From Armatimonadota bacterium (lineage in GTDB: Bacteria; Actinomycetota; Acidimicrobiia; Spongiisociales; UBA5794), in the NCBI GenBank assembly GCA_008501565.1, contig QQUL01000359.1, positions 1 to 6,672 on the forward strand: DNA of 6,672 bases, read 5' to 3'. The position numbers and the translations under genes are program-made. The notes beneath the pieces were generated by a model. The model was given only the letters and a program-made list of their open reading frames with translations. It was not told where the DNA came from and ran no database searches. The first letter of the stretch is position 1. Each line of letters starts with the position of its first letter. Positions 1 to 6,273 of the stretch are shown here, piece by piece.

Positions 1-802
1 CCGGTCGCTCCTGTGGTGAGGCGTTCTCGGCGGCTTCGGTATCGTCGGTACCGGTCAGAACAAGAACGGTATGCATACCGGCGTTCCGCCCCATGGCGAT
101 GTCGGTTGCGATCTGGTCCCCGACCACCAATCCATTCTCGGGAGCAACGCCCAGCAGTCGCATGGCCATCCGTCCCGACCATGGCGATGGCTTCCCGGTG
201 ACCACCGGCTCGCAACCGGTTGCGTAGGCGACCGCCTTCACCATCGCCCCTGTCCCCGGCATGAATCCGCCGGCGATGGGCAGCCTCGGGTCGTAGTTGG
301 TCGCAAAGAACTCGGCGCCTTTCCATATGACCTGACAGACCACGGCGAGCCGTTTGGCATCAAAATACGAATCCCGCCCCATCATGACCGCATCGACATG
401 ATCGGCGGAGTCGTTGCCGTCCAGGTCGCTGAAACCCACAAGATCGAGGTTCCTTGCCTCCAACGCTTCAATGAGGCCGGCATCGCCGACACCGAGGATC
501 CGACTGGCGGGGTGCAACTCCACCATCACTTCCGCTGCGACAAGAGCCGCGGTCACCACCTCGTCGGGCTTTGCGTCGATGCCCATGTCCCCGAGTCGCT
601 CGACCCAGGTTCCGATCGTCTTGGAATTGTCATTCGTGAAGAAGGCGAACCGTACGCCGCGATTTCGCAGTTCAGCGAGCGTATCGAGGGCGCCAGGGAG
701 AACCTGGCGCCCTCTCGCAACAGTGCCGTCTATGTCGAAGATGATGCCTTCAATGGGCCGGTTCACTACGGGGGCTCCCCGGTCCTTGGACTGTTGGCTC
801 AT
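1..802 (-). CDS. HAD-IIA (NagD / 4-nitrophenylphosphatase-like) phosphatase, 3' end cut off by window
   Basis: The frame is open from an ATG at 802 to the window edge, giving 267 residues with no stop. All HAD motifs are visible: motif I FDIDGT with Asp23 (nucleophile) and Asp25, motif II FFTNDNS with Thr56, motif III Lys204 in VTGKPSP, and motif IV VVGDQIATDIAMG with Asp229 and Asp234. The cap lies between motifs II and III (about residues 65-180), as in HAD subfamily IIA (NagD, 4-nitrophenylphosphatase, phosphoglycolate phosphatase). That family usually runs 255-280 residues, so only a short tail is missing. The ATG overlaps the ubiD stop as ATGA, which implies translational coupling. By family it should be a cytoplasmic Mg2+-dependent phosphomonoesterase. 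From context I infer action on an aryl phosphate or a product of the pathway. The phenol cluster of Thauera also carries a HAD-like subunit, but that one is much smaller, so orthology is doubtful. Confidence 0.88.
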   Translation of the reverse strand, partial: MSQQSKDRGAPVVNRPIEGIIFDIDGTVARGRQVLPGALDTLAELRNRGVRFAFFTNDNSKTIGTWVERLGDMGIDAKPDEVVTAALVAAEVMVELHPASRILGVGDAGLIEALEARNLDLVGFSDLDGNDSADHVDAVMMGRDSYFDAKRLAVVCQVIWKGAEFFATNYDPRLPIAGGFMPGTGAMVKAVAYATGCEPVVTGKPSPWSGRMAMRLLGVAPENGLVVGDQIATDIAMGRNAGMHTVLVLTGTDDTEAAENASPQERP

Positions 803-2226
803 CCGAAGTACTCGCTCCAGTTCTCCTTGACGTGCGCTGCCATGTCGTCGTCGAGGAAGATCCTCGCGGGCCGATCCTCATCACCCCACTCATACGGAGT
901 CGTGCAGTCGATGATGACCCGTGACGTCATGAACCGATCCGAACGAGGGAGAGATGGATCCAGCGGTGTCGACCGACCCCGTCTCAGTATCTGGGTGCCG
1001 AATTCCGGCTGATACTTGAAGCTCAGGGCGTACATGACCTGATCCATGTTCTCGATGTCGATGTCGTCGTCGACGAGAATGACGGTCTTGAGACCGTAGT
1101 TGCCCGTCGTGGACGCAAACGCTCCGAGCCCGACCTGGGTCGAATGGCCGTGGTACATCGGCTTCATCGAGATGATGGCGAGCATCCGACCAGCCGAAGC
1201 TGGCGGCCCGTAGACACCGGTGATACCGGGGATCTGCATGCGGCGGAGGTCGTTCCACAGCGATGCTGTCCGGTTGACGCTCATGACCATGTGCGTATCG
1301 GTGGTCGGTCGTCCAACCGTCGTGGACCACAGAATCGGGTCGTTGCGGTGGGTGATCGCCTTCACACGGATGAAGTACTGCTCCTCGTCGCCCTTGCCCG
1401 AGTAGTGACCGGTGTACTCACCGAACGGACCCTCGGATCGGGTCTCACCGGGAACGATCTCGCCCTCGACGACCCACTCGGCGCTCGCTGGCACCAACAG
1501 ATCAGAGGTTTCGGCTTTGACAACCTCGACGGGTGCGCCACGGAGTGCACCGGCGACGTCGTATTCGCTTTCTTCCAGACCGAACAAGGTGCTCCCGCAC
1601 AAGAACAGCGTTGGATCGGCACCCGAGACGTAGGCGACCGGCATCGGAATCCCGGCTTCCTGATAGTCGCGGAAATCGATCTCGCCGTCCTTGGCCTTGA
1701 TCATGTAGATGCACAGTTCCTGGCTTTCGCCGACCATGGCACGGTAGGTGCCGAGGTTCAGACGCCCCGTCTTGAGATTTCTCGTGATGAGGTAGCCAGC
1801 GGTTCCGAAATAGCGACCACCGTCTCCGGGATAGAACCACGGTGATGGGATCTTGAGAATGTCGGCGTCGTCCCCCAGAAGGATGTTCTCCTTCGTCGGA
1901 CCTGTATCAAGCACCTTTGGCGGCACCAGATTCCCGTGAATACGGTCGACCCACTCCTGGGACAGGTTCATCAGGCTCGTGTCCTGGTCCATGTCGAGTG
2001 CGATTGCCAGCCGTTCCCTCGCCGTCATGGCGCTCGTGAACACGCGCTTGCCCGGGTAGTCCTTGACGTTGTTGAACAGCAACGCCATGCCGCCACCCTG
2101 GCGTTCCTCGTTCAGTTTGGCGACGTGGCTCAGCTCAAGGTTCCAGTCAACCTCGCGATCGACTTCGTGGAGCTGTCCCTCCTCGTCAAGTCTCTCTATG
2201 TAGGAACGTAGATCGTCAAATGGCAT
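799..2226 (-). CDS. UbiD-family prenylated-FMN (de)carboxylase, phenylphosphate carboxylase-like
   Basis: The protein has 475 residues, a usual UbiD length. I start it at the ATG at 2226 (MPFDDLRSYI), which has AAGGAG seven bases upstream. An in-frame start 33 bases further upstream would cover this ribosome site and adds a non-family tail. Visible signatures are N157-L-G-T-Y-R162, the (V)PASAE motif ending at Glu250, and EGPFGEYTG at 265-273, whose Glu265 and Glu270 complete the Arg-Glu-Glu active-site triad. The C-terminal VDDDIDIENMDQV block and LDPS at 422-425 are also typical. UbiD enzymes reversibly add or remove CO2 on unsaturated or aromatic acids using prFMN made by UbiX, whose gene lies at the right edge. 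With the dikinase genes beside it, carboxylation of an aryl phosphate is the likeliest role. Residues 98-273 contain no histidine, so the usual metal-binding His of the family (His191 in A. niger Fdc1) appears to be missing. It is probably co-transcribed with the IclR gene 57 bases upstream. Confidence 0.9.
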   Translation of the reverse strand: MPFDDLRSYIERLDEEGQLHEVDREVDWNLELSHVAKLNEERQGGGMALLFNNVKDYPGKRVFTSAMTARERLAIALDMDQDTSLMNLSQEWVDRIHGNLVPPKVLDTGPTKENILLGDDADILKIPSPWFYPGDGGRYFGTAGYLITRNLKTGRLNLGTYRAMVGESQELCIYMIKAKDGEIDFRDYQEAGIPMPVAYVSGADPTLFLCGSTLFGLEESEYDVAGALRGAPVEVVKAETSDLLVPASAEWVVEGEIVPGETRSEGPFGEYTGHYSGKGDEEQYFIRVKAITHRNDPILWSTTVGRPTTDTHMVMSVNRTASLWNDLRRMQIPGITGVYGPPASAGRMLAIISMKPMYHGHSTQVGLGAFASTTGNYGLKTVILVDDDIDIENMDQVMYALSFKYQPEFGTQILRRGRSTPLDPSLPRSDRFMTSRVIIDCTTPYEWGDEDRPARIFLDDDMAAHVKENWSEYFG

Positions 2227-2233
2227 GGTTTGT

Positions 2234-2239
2234 CTCCTT
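2234..2239 (-). promoter_or_regulatory. Ribosome binding site of ubiD-like gene
   Basis: AAGGAG on the minus strand sits seven bases before the ATG at 2226. It decides that start against the longer in-frame alternative at 2259. The 57-base gap to the IclR gene contains no promoter resembling the two found elsewhere in the window, only a GCGGC-AGGT-GCCGC mini-hairpin at 2253-2266. Confidence 0.8.
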
Positions 2240-2283
2240 GTGATATCGATGTGCGGCACCTGCCGCTGGTTGTATGGGTGGGA

Positions 2284-3075
2284 TCATCTGGTCTTGGCCT
2301 CCGCTTCTCCTGGCTCGAATGCCTCGGCCCCCAATTGGGCCGAGATCGCTTGGGCGGCAGCCGTTGCTGCCTTGATCGCTTGTTCTCCTGGTTGATCGCC
2401 GCTGCGTGATGTGAACCCGACAACGGTGAGCGCTGCAACGACACCGTCGAGATTCATCAACGGAACCGAAACGGCCCGGACACCAAGTAGGTACTCCTCC
2501 GTGTCGTCGACGGCGTACCCGCGCTCGCGCACGAGCGCCAACTGCGCCTTGTATTCGGTGGGATCGGTTATCGAATCCGGCGTGAACGATTCAAGACCAT
2601 GGGTTGCGATGAGCTCATCGACACGCTCCTCGGGCAGCCACGCAAGAAACGCCCGCCCGAACGATCCGGCAGAAAACGGGATCTGTTGGCCGATGGCAGC
2701 CGACACATGGAGACTTCCCACAGGGTCGACCTTGTCGATCACGGTGAGCTGATCCTGATGGAATGTTCCCAACAGCACCGACTTGCGCAGCTCTTTTGCC
2801 AGCGTGTCCATGTAGGGCGCTGCAATGCGCCGCACGTCCGTCTGATCACGAGCGAGATAGCCAAGGCGTATCAGGGCGGGACCCAGCCGATACCGCAGGG
2901 TGTGCTCGTCGCGGGTCAGAAACCGGTGTTCCGTCAGGGTCTGGAGTATTCCGAATGCCGTGCTCTTGTTCAACGACAGCAGCGACACCAACTCGGTGAG
3001 GCTGTACTCGTCCTCCAGTTCGAAGGCACGGAGAATCTGTATCCCTCGCTCGACAGCGGACACCGGTGCTACCAC
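2284..3075 (-). CDS. IclR-family transcriptional regulator
   Basis: The protein is 263 residues from a GTG at 3075, the normal IclR length of about 250-270. Residues about 8-60 form the N-terminal winged helix (SAVERGIQIL entry helix, then SLTELVSLLSLNKSTAFGILQTL as helix-turn-helix). Residues about 75-250 form the effector-binding domain with the typical RGYAVDDTEEYLLGVRAVSVPL stretch. IclR proteins bind operators as dimers or tetramers and sense small molecules, often aromatic acids or pathway intermediates. The frame stays open up to 3189, but that extension runs through the duplicated promoter/operator and matches nothing in the family. GAGGG lies eight bases before the GTG at 3075, so I prefer it; GTG at 3063 is a fallback without a ribosome site. 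It is probably both self-regulating and a regulator of ppsBA through the paired operators. Whether it represses, activates or does both cannot be read here, although operator position over the start site favours repression. Confidence 0.9.
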   Translation of the reverse strand: MVAPVSAVERGIQILRAFELEDEYSLTELVSLLSLNKSTAFGILQTLTEHRFLTRDEHTLRYRLGPALIRLGYLARDQTDVRRIAAPYMDTLAKELRKSVLLGTFHQDQLTVIDKVDPVGSLHVSAAIGQQIPFSAGSFGRAFLAWLPEERVDELIATHGLESFTPDSITDPTEYKAQLALVRERGYAVDDTEEYLLGVRAVSVPLMNLDGVVAALTVVGFTSRSGDQPGEQAIKAATAAAQAISAQLGAEAFEPGEAEAKTR

Positions 3076-3146
3076 GGGTGCTGCCCTCGTTGCCGAGGGC
3101 AGCACGTGGTGCAGATTGGCCAGTCGGTATGATGAGTTCGCATCAT
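3069..3146 (-). CDS. Possible 25-aa leader peptide before the IclR gene
   Basis: This small ORF starts at the ATG inside the operator (AAGG four bases before it, a second ATG directly after) and ends in TAG at 3071-3069, two bases past the GTG start of the IclR gene. It would begin about 16 bases after the predicted transcription start. The peptide has Cys at positions 12, 15 and 16, two His-His/His-Pro spots and Trp at 9 and 25. Its first 14 residues share Met1, Arg3, Thr4, Trp9, Ile11, Cys12 and Thr14 with the equivalent small ORF before ppsB. It may couple translation into the regulator gene. It could equally be chance within conserved DNA, since shared bases at both first/second and third codon positions are seen. 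Confidence 0.35.
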   Translation of the reverse strand: MMRTHHTDWPICTTCCPRQRGQHPW

Positions 3147-3170
3147 AGAACCTTGTTCTCGTTACAGAAC
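3136..3170. promoter_or_regulatory. Tandem palindromic operator, copy A (likely IclR site)
   Basis: On the plus strand the layout is GTTCG-N6-AGAAC, three bases, GTTCT-N6-AGAAC. The half-sites are at 3136-3140, 3147-3151, 3155-3159 and 3166-3170. The inner palindrome GTTCT-N6-AGAAC is perfect and the outer one has one mismatch. The site overlaps the -10 element and the predicted transcription start, a position that suits repression. Two adjacent palindromes suit the dimer-of-dimers binding known for several IclR-family proteins. That the neighbouring regulator binds here is inferred from adjacency. Confidence 0.65.
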
Positions 3171-3197
3171 CGTAGCTTGTCATCACCACGACGTCAA
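3169..3197 (-). promoter_or_regulatory. Predicted sigma70-type promoter of iclR-ubiD-HAD operon
   Basis: On the minus strand a -35 element TTGACG (3197-3192), a 17-base spacer and a -10 element TACGGT (3174-3169, fitting TAnnnT) are present. The same hexamers at the same 17-base spacing occur before ppsB although the spacer sequence differs. The predicted transcription start is near 3162, inside the operator. This gives a leader of about 87 bases to the GTG of the regulator. Confidence 0.65.
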
Positions 3198-3202
3198 ACG
3201 AA

Positions 3203-3243
3203 AAGATCCGGAAAGCTGTGCCAAGGGCTCACTCAAGGATCTT
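3203..3243 (-). terminator. Weak terminator-like inverted repeat at the ppsA 3' end
   Basis: On the minus strand AAGATCC (3243-3237) and GGATCTT (3209-3203) are perfect 7-base inverted arms around the ppsA stop codon, with a 27-base loop, and the second arm runs into TTC. The stem is short and AT-balanced, the loop is long and the T-run is only a few bases. At most it is a partial terminator, and some read-through from ppsA into the iclR operon is likely. Confidence 0.25.
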
Positions 3244-5049
3244 CACGGTTCCTTCAGCACCGTTGACGAGCAGCCGTTGCCCGGTCTTGATTCGCTGGGT
3301 CGCAAAGCCCGTCCCGACAACGGCAGGGACGCCGTACTCACGACACACGATCGACGCGTGGGACATCATCCCGCCGATATCGGTGACAGCTGCAGCGATC
3401 TTTGAGAAGACCGGTCCCCAACTCGGATTCGTGATGGGACAGACGAGAATCTCCCCTTCCTGCACGTCGCTGAGTTCATCGGCATTCAGGATCACCCGCG
3501 CAACACCCTCGACGGTGCCCGGCGATCCGGCAAAGCCGGACAGGTCGTAGTCAGCGCCCTCGGCTGCATCGATGCCGAGCCAGTTCTGGATCGAATCGGT
3601 GGTGATACCCCACAGCATGATGGTGAAGGGTTCCGTGACGACCTCGGGCGGCTCGCCGAGCGCCGGGAGCGGCTGCCATTCGGCAAGCTTCGCAAACAAC
3701 ACCTTGCGCCTGGCGACTTCCTTCGGCCAGTAGCCGGGGCCCCTCGCCGCCGTGCCGACACCCCAGGATGCAATCAGGTCGTACAGCGCCGCCTCGACCT
3801 CGAAGCGATGGAGGTAGAACATGTCATCGACTTCTTCAAAGAACCCCGCGTCGACGAAGATCTGCCCGAACTCGCGCATCTTGTTCCAGAACACAGCGTG
3901 ATGCCAATGCTCGACATAGAAGTTGTGATCCTCGATGAAGGGGAACACCGTGCGTGCAAGTCCGAGTTGCTCGTTGAAGTTCTTGAGATCGTCACCGTCG
4001 AGGAGTGATGCGTACTCTGTGGAGAGCCGATCCCGCTCGGCAATGACATCGTCCAGGGGACGCTCGATGCTCTCGCCTGCCTCGATCTTTCGGATGTAGT
4101 CCGCGATTCCGGAGAACGGGAATGTTTGGTCGTTGATCCACGTCTTGTGATGGTGGTAGAAGCCCGAACCGGTCGAGAAGTAGAACCAAGGATCCTTGGC
4201 TTTCTCGAGCTCAGCGATCCAACGCTGACCGGCGTCCGACTGTTCGAGAACGCTGATCACTGCGTCCGGATCGGGTTCATCCCTGATGGCATCCCCAACA
4301 CCCAACTCCACGGCCTTCTTCGCAAGCTTCTTCAGCTCTGCGTCGGGGCGGAACAGGAGCACGTCGATGCCTGCGACCATCTGGGCCACAACCTGGTCGG
4401 GGATGTCAGGAAAGAGCTGCTTGCAGAACCCGAAGTACGTCAGATACGCGGCATACCCGAGGTTCAGGAACTCGAAGTGGAGATGCCAGATCTTGTGCAT
4501 GTTCTCCACGACGCGGTTGTACGCGACCAAGAGATCGTACGCAGATGTGAGTCCACGACCCGAGTGAACGACTTCGATATCTTCCATCTCGGGGAGAGGC
4601 TTGATCTCGACGGCCTTGAGTTCCTCGATCGTTTCGCGCGCCTTGTCCTGCCATTTTGCGTAGAGCTCGTCCCAGTGCTCGTAGTAGTAGCCGGCTCGCT
4701 CCATGAAATGGGCCACGCGGGCGCCAACCACCGCTTCGTCCGTGATGGCGTTCGCACTGATGTAGAGCCGACCGTTGAGCACCCGATGGTCGATACCGAG
4801 GGCGGGCGGGACGATGTAGACCCTGCTGTTCATCTCGCCGAGTGCAACCCACCAGCTCTCGGACGTGATCGTGTCGAAGGGGTAGAGAACCTCGGGATGG
4901 TGCATACCGTCGAAGAACCAGAACTTGGACTCTTCGAGCTCTCTGCGCTCTTCGCTGAACAGGTAGTAGTACGGATAGAGATCCTCCCAACCCTCACAAC
5001 CCTCCGGTGTGGGTACGTCGAATGGGTTTGGGAATCGTGTGTCGGTCAT
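3229..5049 (-). CDS. ppsA: Phenylphosphate synthase alpha-like subunit (PEP-synthase-type phosphohistidine domain)
   Basis: The protein has 606 residues, close to the roughly 70-kDa subunit 1 of Thauera aromatica phenylphosphate synthase. The C-terminal PEP-utilising mobile (swivelling) domain is clear at about 525-606. It holds GSPGTVEGVARV, then GGMMSHASIV with the phosphorylated His at position 564, followed by CREYGVPAVVGTG; the T. aromatica subunit is phosphorylated at His569. Residues 1-500 are a helical substrate-binding part, with FWFFDGMHHPEVLYPFD near the N-terminus, that also resembles rifampin phosphotransferase and other aryl or alcohol dikinases. The N-terminal ATP-binding domain of PEP synthase is absent and is supplied by the separate gene 78 bases upstream. 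ATP would phosphorylate His564 with release of AMP and phosphate, and the beta phosphate passes to a phenolic hydroxyl. The ATG at 5049 has GGAGGA six bases upstream. The substrate is uncertain: phenol by analogy, though another phenolic or alcohol is possible. Confidence 0.82.
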   Translation of the reverse strand: MTDTRFPNPFDVPTPEGCEGWEDLYPYYYLFSEERRELEESKFWFFDGMHHPEVLYPFDTITSESWWVALGEMNSRVYIVPPALGIDHRVLNGRLYISANAITDEAVVGARVAHFMERAGYYYEHWDELYAKWQDKARETIEELKAVEIKPLPEMEDIEVVHSGRGLTSAYDLLVAYNRVVENMHKIWHLHFEFLNLGYAAYLTYFGFCKQLFPDIPDQVVAQMVAGIDVLLFRPDAELKKLAKKAVELGVGDAIRDEPDPDAVISVLEQSDAGQRWIAELEKAKDPWFYFSTGSGFYHHHKTWINDQTFPFSGIADYIRKIEAGESIERPLDDVIAERDRLSTEYASLLDGDDLKNFNEQLGLARTVFPFIEDHNFYVEHWHHAVFWNKMREFGQIFVDAGFFEEVDDMFYLHRFEVEAALYDLIASWGVGTAARGPGYWPKEVARRKVLFAKLAEWQPLPALGEPPEVVTEPFTIMLWGITTDSIQNWLGIDAAEGADYDLSGFAGSPGTVEGVARVILNADELSDVQEGEILVCPITNPSWGPVFSKIAAAVTDIGGMMSHASIVCREYGVPAVVGTGFATQRIKTGQRLLVNGAEGTVKILE

Positions 5050-5055
5050 GCTTGT

Positions 5056-5061
5056 TCCTCC
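5056..5061 (-). promoter_or_regulatory. Ribosome binding site of ppsA-like gene
   Basis: GGAGGA within GGGGAGGAAC lies six bases before the ATG at 5049. It is the strongest ribosome site in the window and fixes this start. The 78-base gap to ppsB holds no promoter like the two duplicated ones, so ppsB and ppsA are probably one transcript. Confidence 0.8.
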
Positions 5062-5127
5062 CCGTCTGGCAGTCGTTCACCTACATTGTCTTTGCCCCGA
5101 TCCCGGCGCGGGCCTGCATTCATCCCG

Positions 5128-6273
5128 TCAGCGGACACCGCCCCTTTCCGCGGACTCCGGATCGCCGGGCCGCAACCTCACGCCGGTGAGGAGATTCGCA
5201 ACGATGTAATCCATCGTTGAGTTGCTCGCCTCTGAAACCTGTGTTCTGTCCTGGTCGCTCCAGACCGTTTCGGGTCGACTCTGGAGGAGCAAGACGTTGT
5301 TGGGTGGCTCGAGATCGGCGTCGATCGCCCACTCAAGATCCTGTGGGCGTTGGTGGTGTGCCTCGACATTGCGCGCCAATCGGCTGAGCACGAGGATCTC
5401 GTCGTCCGAAAGACACGGAGCCTCGCGTCGCTCATCGGTTATCTCGATGAGGGCGACTCGTCGCTCGCTCGGAATCGCCCGATACTCGATCGCTTTTGAT
5501 GACACCGTCTTACGTGCGATCTTCATGGCGATCTTGTCGACGAGATAGTTGTCAGGAGTGACCTCGCCAGAGGCAACGGATTCTCCGAGTCCCCAGCTTG
5601 CGTCGATGGCGACCTTCGAGCGGTCGCCGTTGATCGGATTGAGCGTGAACATCACGCCAGCAGAGCGGGCGTTGACCATCTTCTGGATGCACACGCTCAT
5701 GTAGACCTTCTCGTGGGCGTATCCCCGCTCCATGCGATAGGCAATCGCCCTTGCCGTGTACAGGCTCGCCCAGCAGCGCTTTACGTGCGTCAGGACATCC
5801 TCGATTCCGACGACCCACAAGAAAGTGTCCTGTTGACCGGCAAAGCTTGCGTTGGGAAGATCCTCCGCCGTGGCGCTTGAGCGCACAGCGACGGGAAGGT
5901 CGTAGTCCCCCGTACCCGATTCATGCCGACCCGAACACAATGAAACGAGATCCTTGTATCCCGCGCGTATCGCCGTTTCGACCTCGGGCGGCATGGGTCT
6001 GTCGATGATCCTCGACCCGATCTTCTCGCTGATCGCATCAAGCCCGTCAACGTCGTCAGAGTCAGCCCCCTCGAGGATTTCTGCGATCTCTCGTTCAAGT
6101 CCGCCGTCGCCGAGCATGGCGCGGTACGCGTGTGTTGTGACAGAGAATCCGGGTGGAACAGGCACCCCCGCACGAATCATGCTCCCCAGGCCGGTGCTCT
6201 TTCCTCCGACCAGCGCAACGCAATCATCGTGACAATCTTCGAACTTGAGGATGAACCTCGAGTCGGCGGTCAC
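5128..6273 (-). CDS. ppsB: Phenylphosphate synthase beta-like subunit (PEP synthase ATP-binding domain)
   Basis: The protein has 381 residues and consists of just the PEP/pyruvate-binding ATP-grasp domain (PPDK_N type), the size of the roughly 40-kDa subunit 2 of T. aromatica phenylphosphate synthase. Visible motifs are LVGGKSTGLG with Lys25, AGVPVPPGFSVTT at 35-47, VAVRSSATAEDLP at 128-140 with Arg131, ASFAGQQDTFL at 142-152, GVMFTLNP at 206-213, QDLEWAID at 311-318 with Glu314, and LLQSRPETVW at 329-338 with Gln331 and Arg333. These match the ATP-binding residues of PEP synthase and rifampin phosphotransferase. The fold is complete, but the His domain and the PEP-binding barrel are missing, so it needs the ppsA product. 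I start it at GTG 6273 (VTADSRFIL), with GAAGG ten bases upstream. The open frame continues to a GTG at 6348, but that adds an Arg-rich non-family tail. The start overlaps the stop of a small upstream ORF as GTGA. Phenol activation is inferred from the pair and its neighbours. Confidence 0.83.
   Translation of the reverse strand: MTADSRFILKFEDCHDDCVALVGGKSTGLGSMIRAGVPVPPGFSVTTHAYRAMLGDGGLEREIAEILEGADSDDVDGLDAISEKIGSRIIDRPMPPEVETAIRAGYKDLVSLCSGRHESGTGDYDLPVAVRSSATAEDLPNASFAGQQDTFLWVVGIEDVLTHVKRCWASLYTARAIAYRMERGYAHEKVYMSVCIQKMVNARSAGVMFTLNPINGDRSKVAIDASWGLGESVASGEVTPDNYLVDKIAMKIARKTVSSKAIEYRAIPSERRVALIEITDERREAPCLSDDEILVLSRLARNVEAHHQRPQDLEWAIDADLEPPNNVLLLQSRPETVWSDQDRTQVSEASNSTMDYIVANLLTGVRLRPGDPESAERGGVR

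Larger units (their letters stand above)
3105..3199 (-). repeat. Duplicated regulatory segment, copy A (IclR operon)
   Basis: This 95-base segment aligns without gaps to 6390-6484. By hand count about 65 of 95 bases agree, but agreement is in blocks. GTTTGACG is 8/8, the next 17 bases only 5/17, TACGGTTCTGTA 12/12, the following operator and ATG region 23/28, then 3/12, then a final block TGG..(18 bases) 14/18. Conserved elements at fixed distances with diverged spacers look like selected regulatory sites rather than a recent copy. Confidence 0.85.

Noticed and set aside
71..1012. Long plus-strand open frame of 313 codons
   Set aside because: It lies antisense across the HAD gene and the ubiD 3' end, both with clear family motifs. 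The translation has no recognisable motif and reads like GC-rich antisense.
1144..1845. Plus-strand open frame of 233 codons inside ubiD
   Set aside because: Antisense to conserved UbiD motifs, with composition expected from reversed GC-rich codons.
2253..2266. Mini-hairpin GCGGC-AGGT-GCCGC between iclR and ubiD
   Set aside because: A five-base stem without a T-run is common by chance in GC-rich DNA; too weak to call a terminator or attenuator.
3144..3149. TATGAT on the minus strand as a -10 element
   Set aside because: No acceptable -35 stands 16-18 bases upstream, and the other copy reads TATGAC. The TTGACG-N17-TACGGT pair is conserved in both copies and fits better.
3076..3189. N-terminal extension of the IclR frame up to a GTG at 3189
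   Set aside because: The added 38 codons run through the duplicated promoter and operator and do not look like IclR family sequence. The GTG at 3075 has a ribosome site and gives the usual length.
4126..5220. Plus-strand open frame of 364 codons opposite ppsA
   Set aside because: It is a mirror frame of a well-supported gene; its His/Val/Glu-rich product shows no domain and no credible ribosome site was seen.
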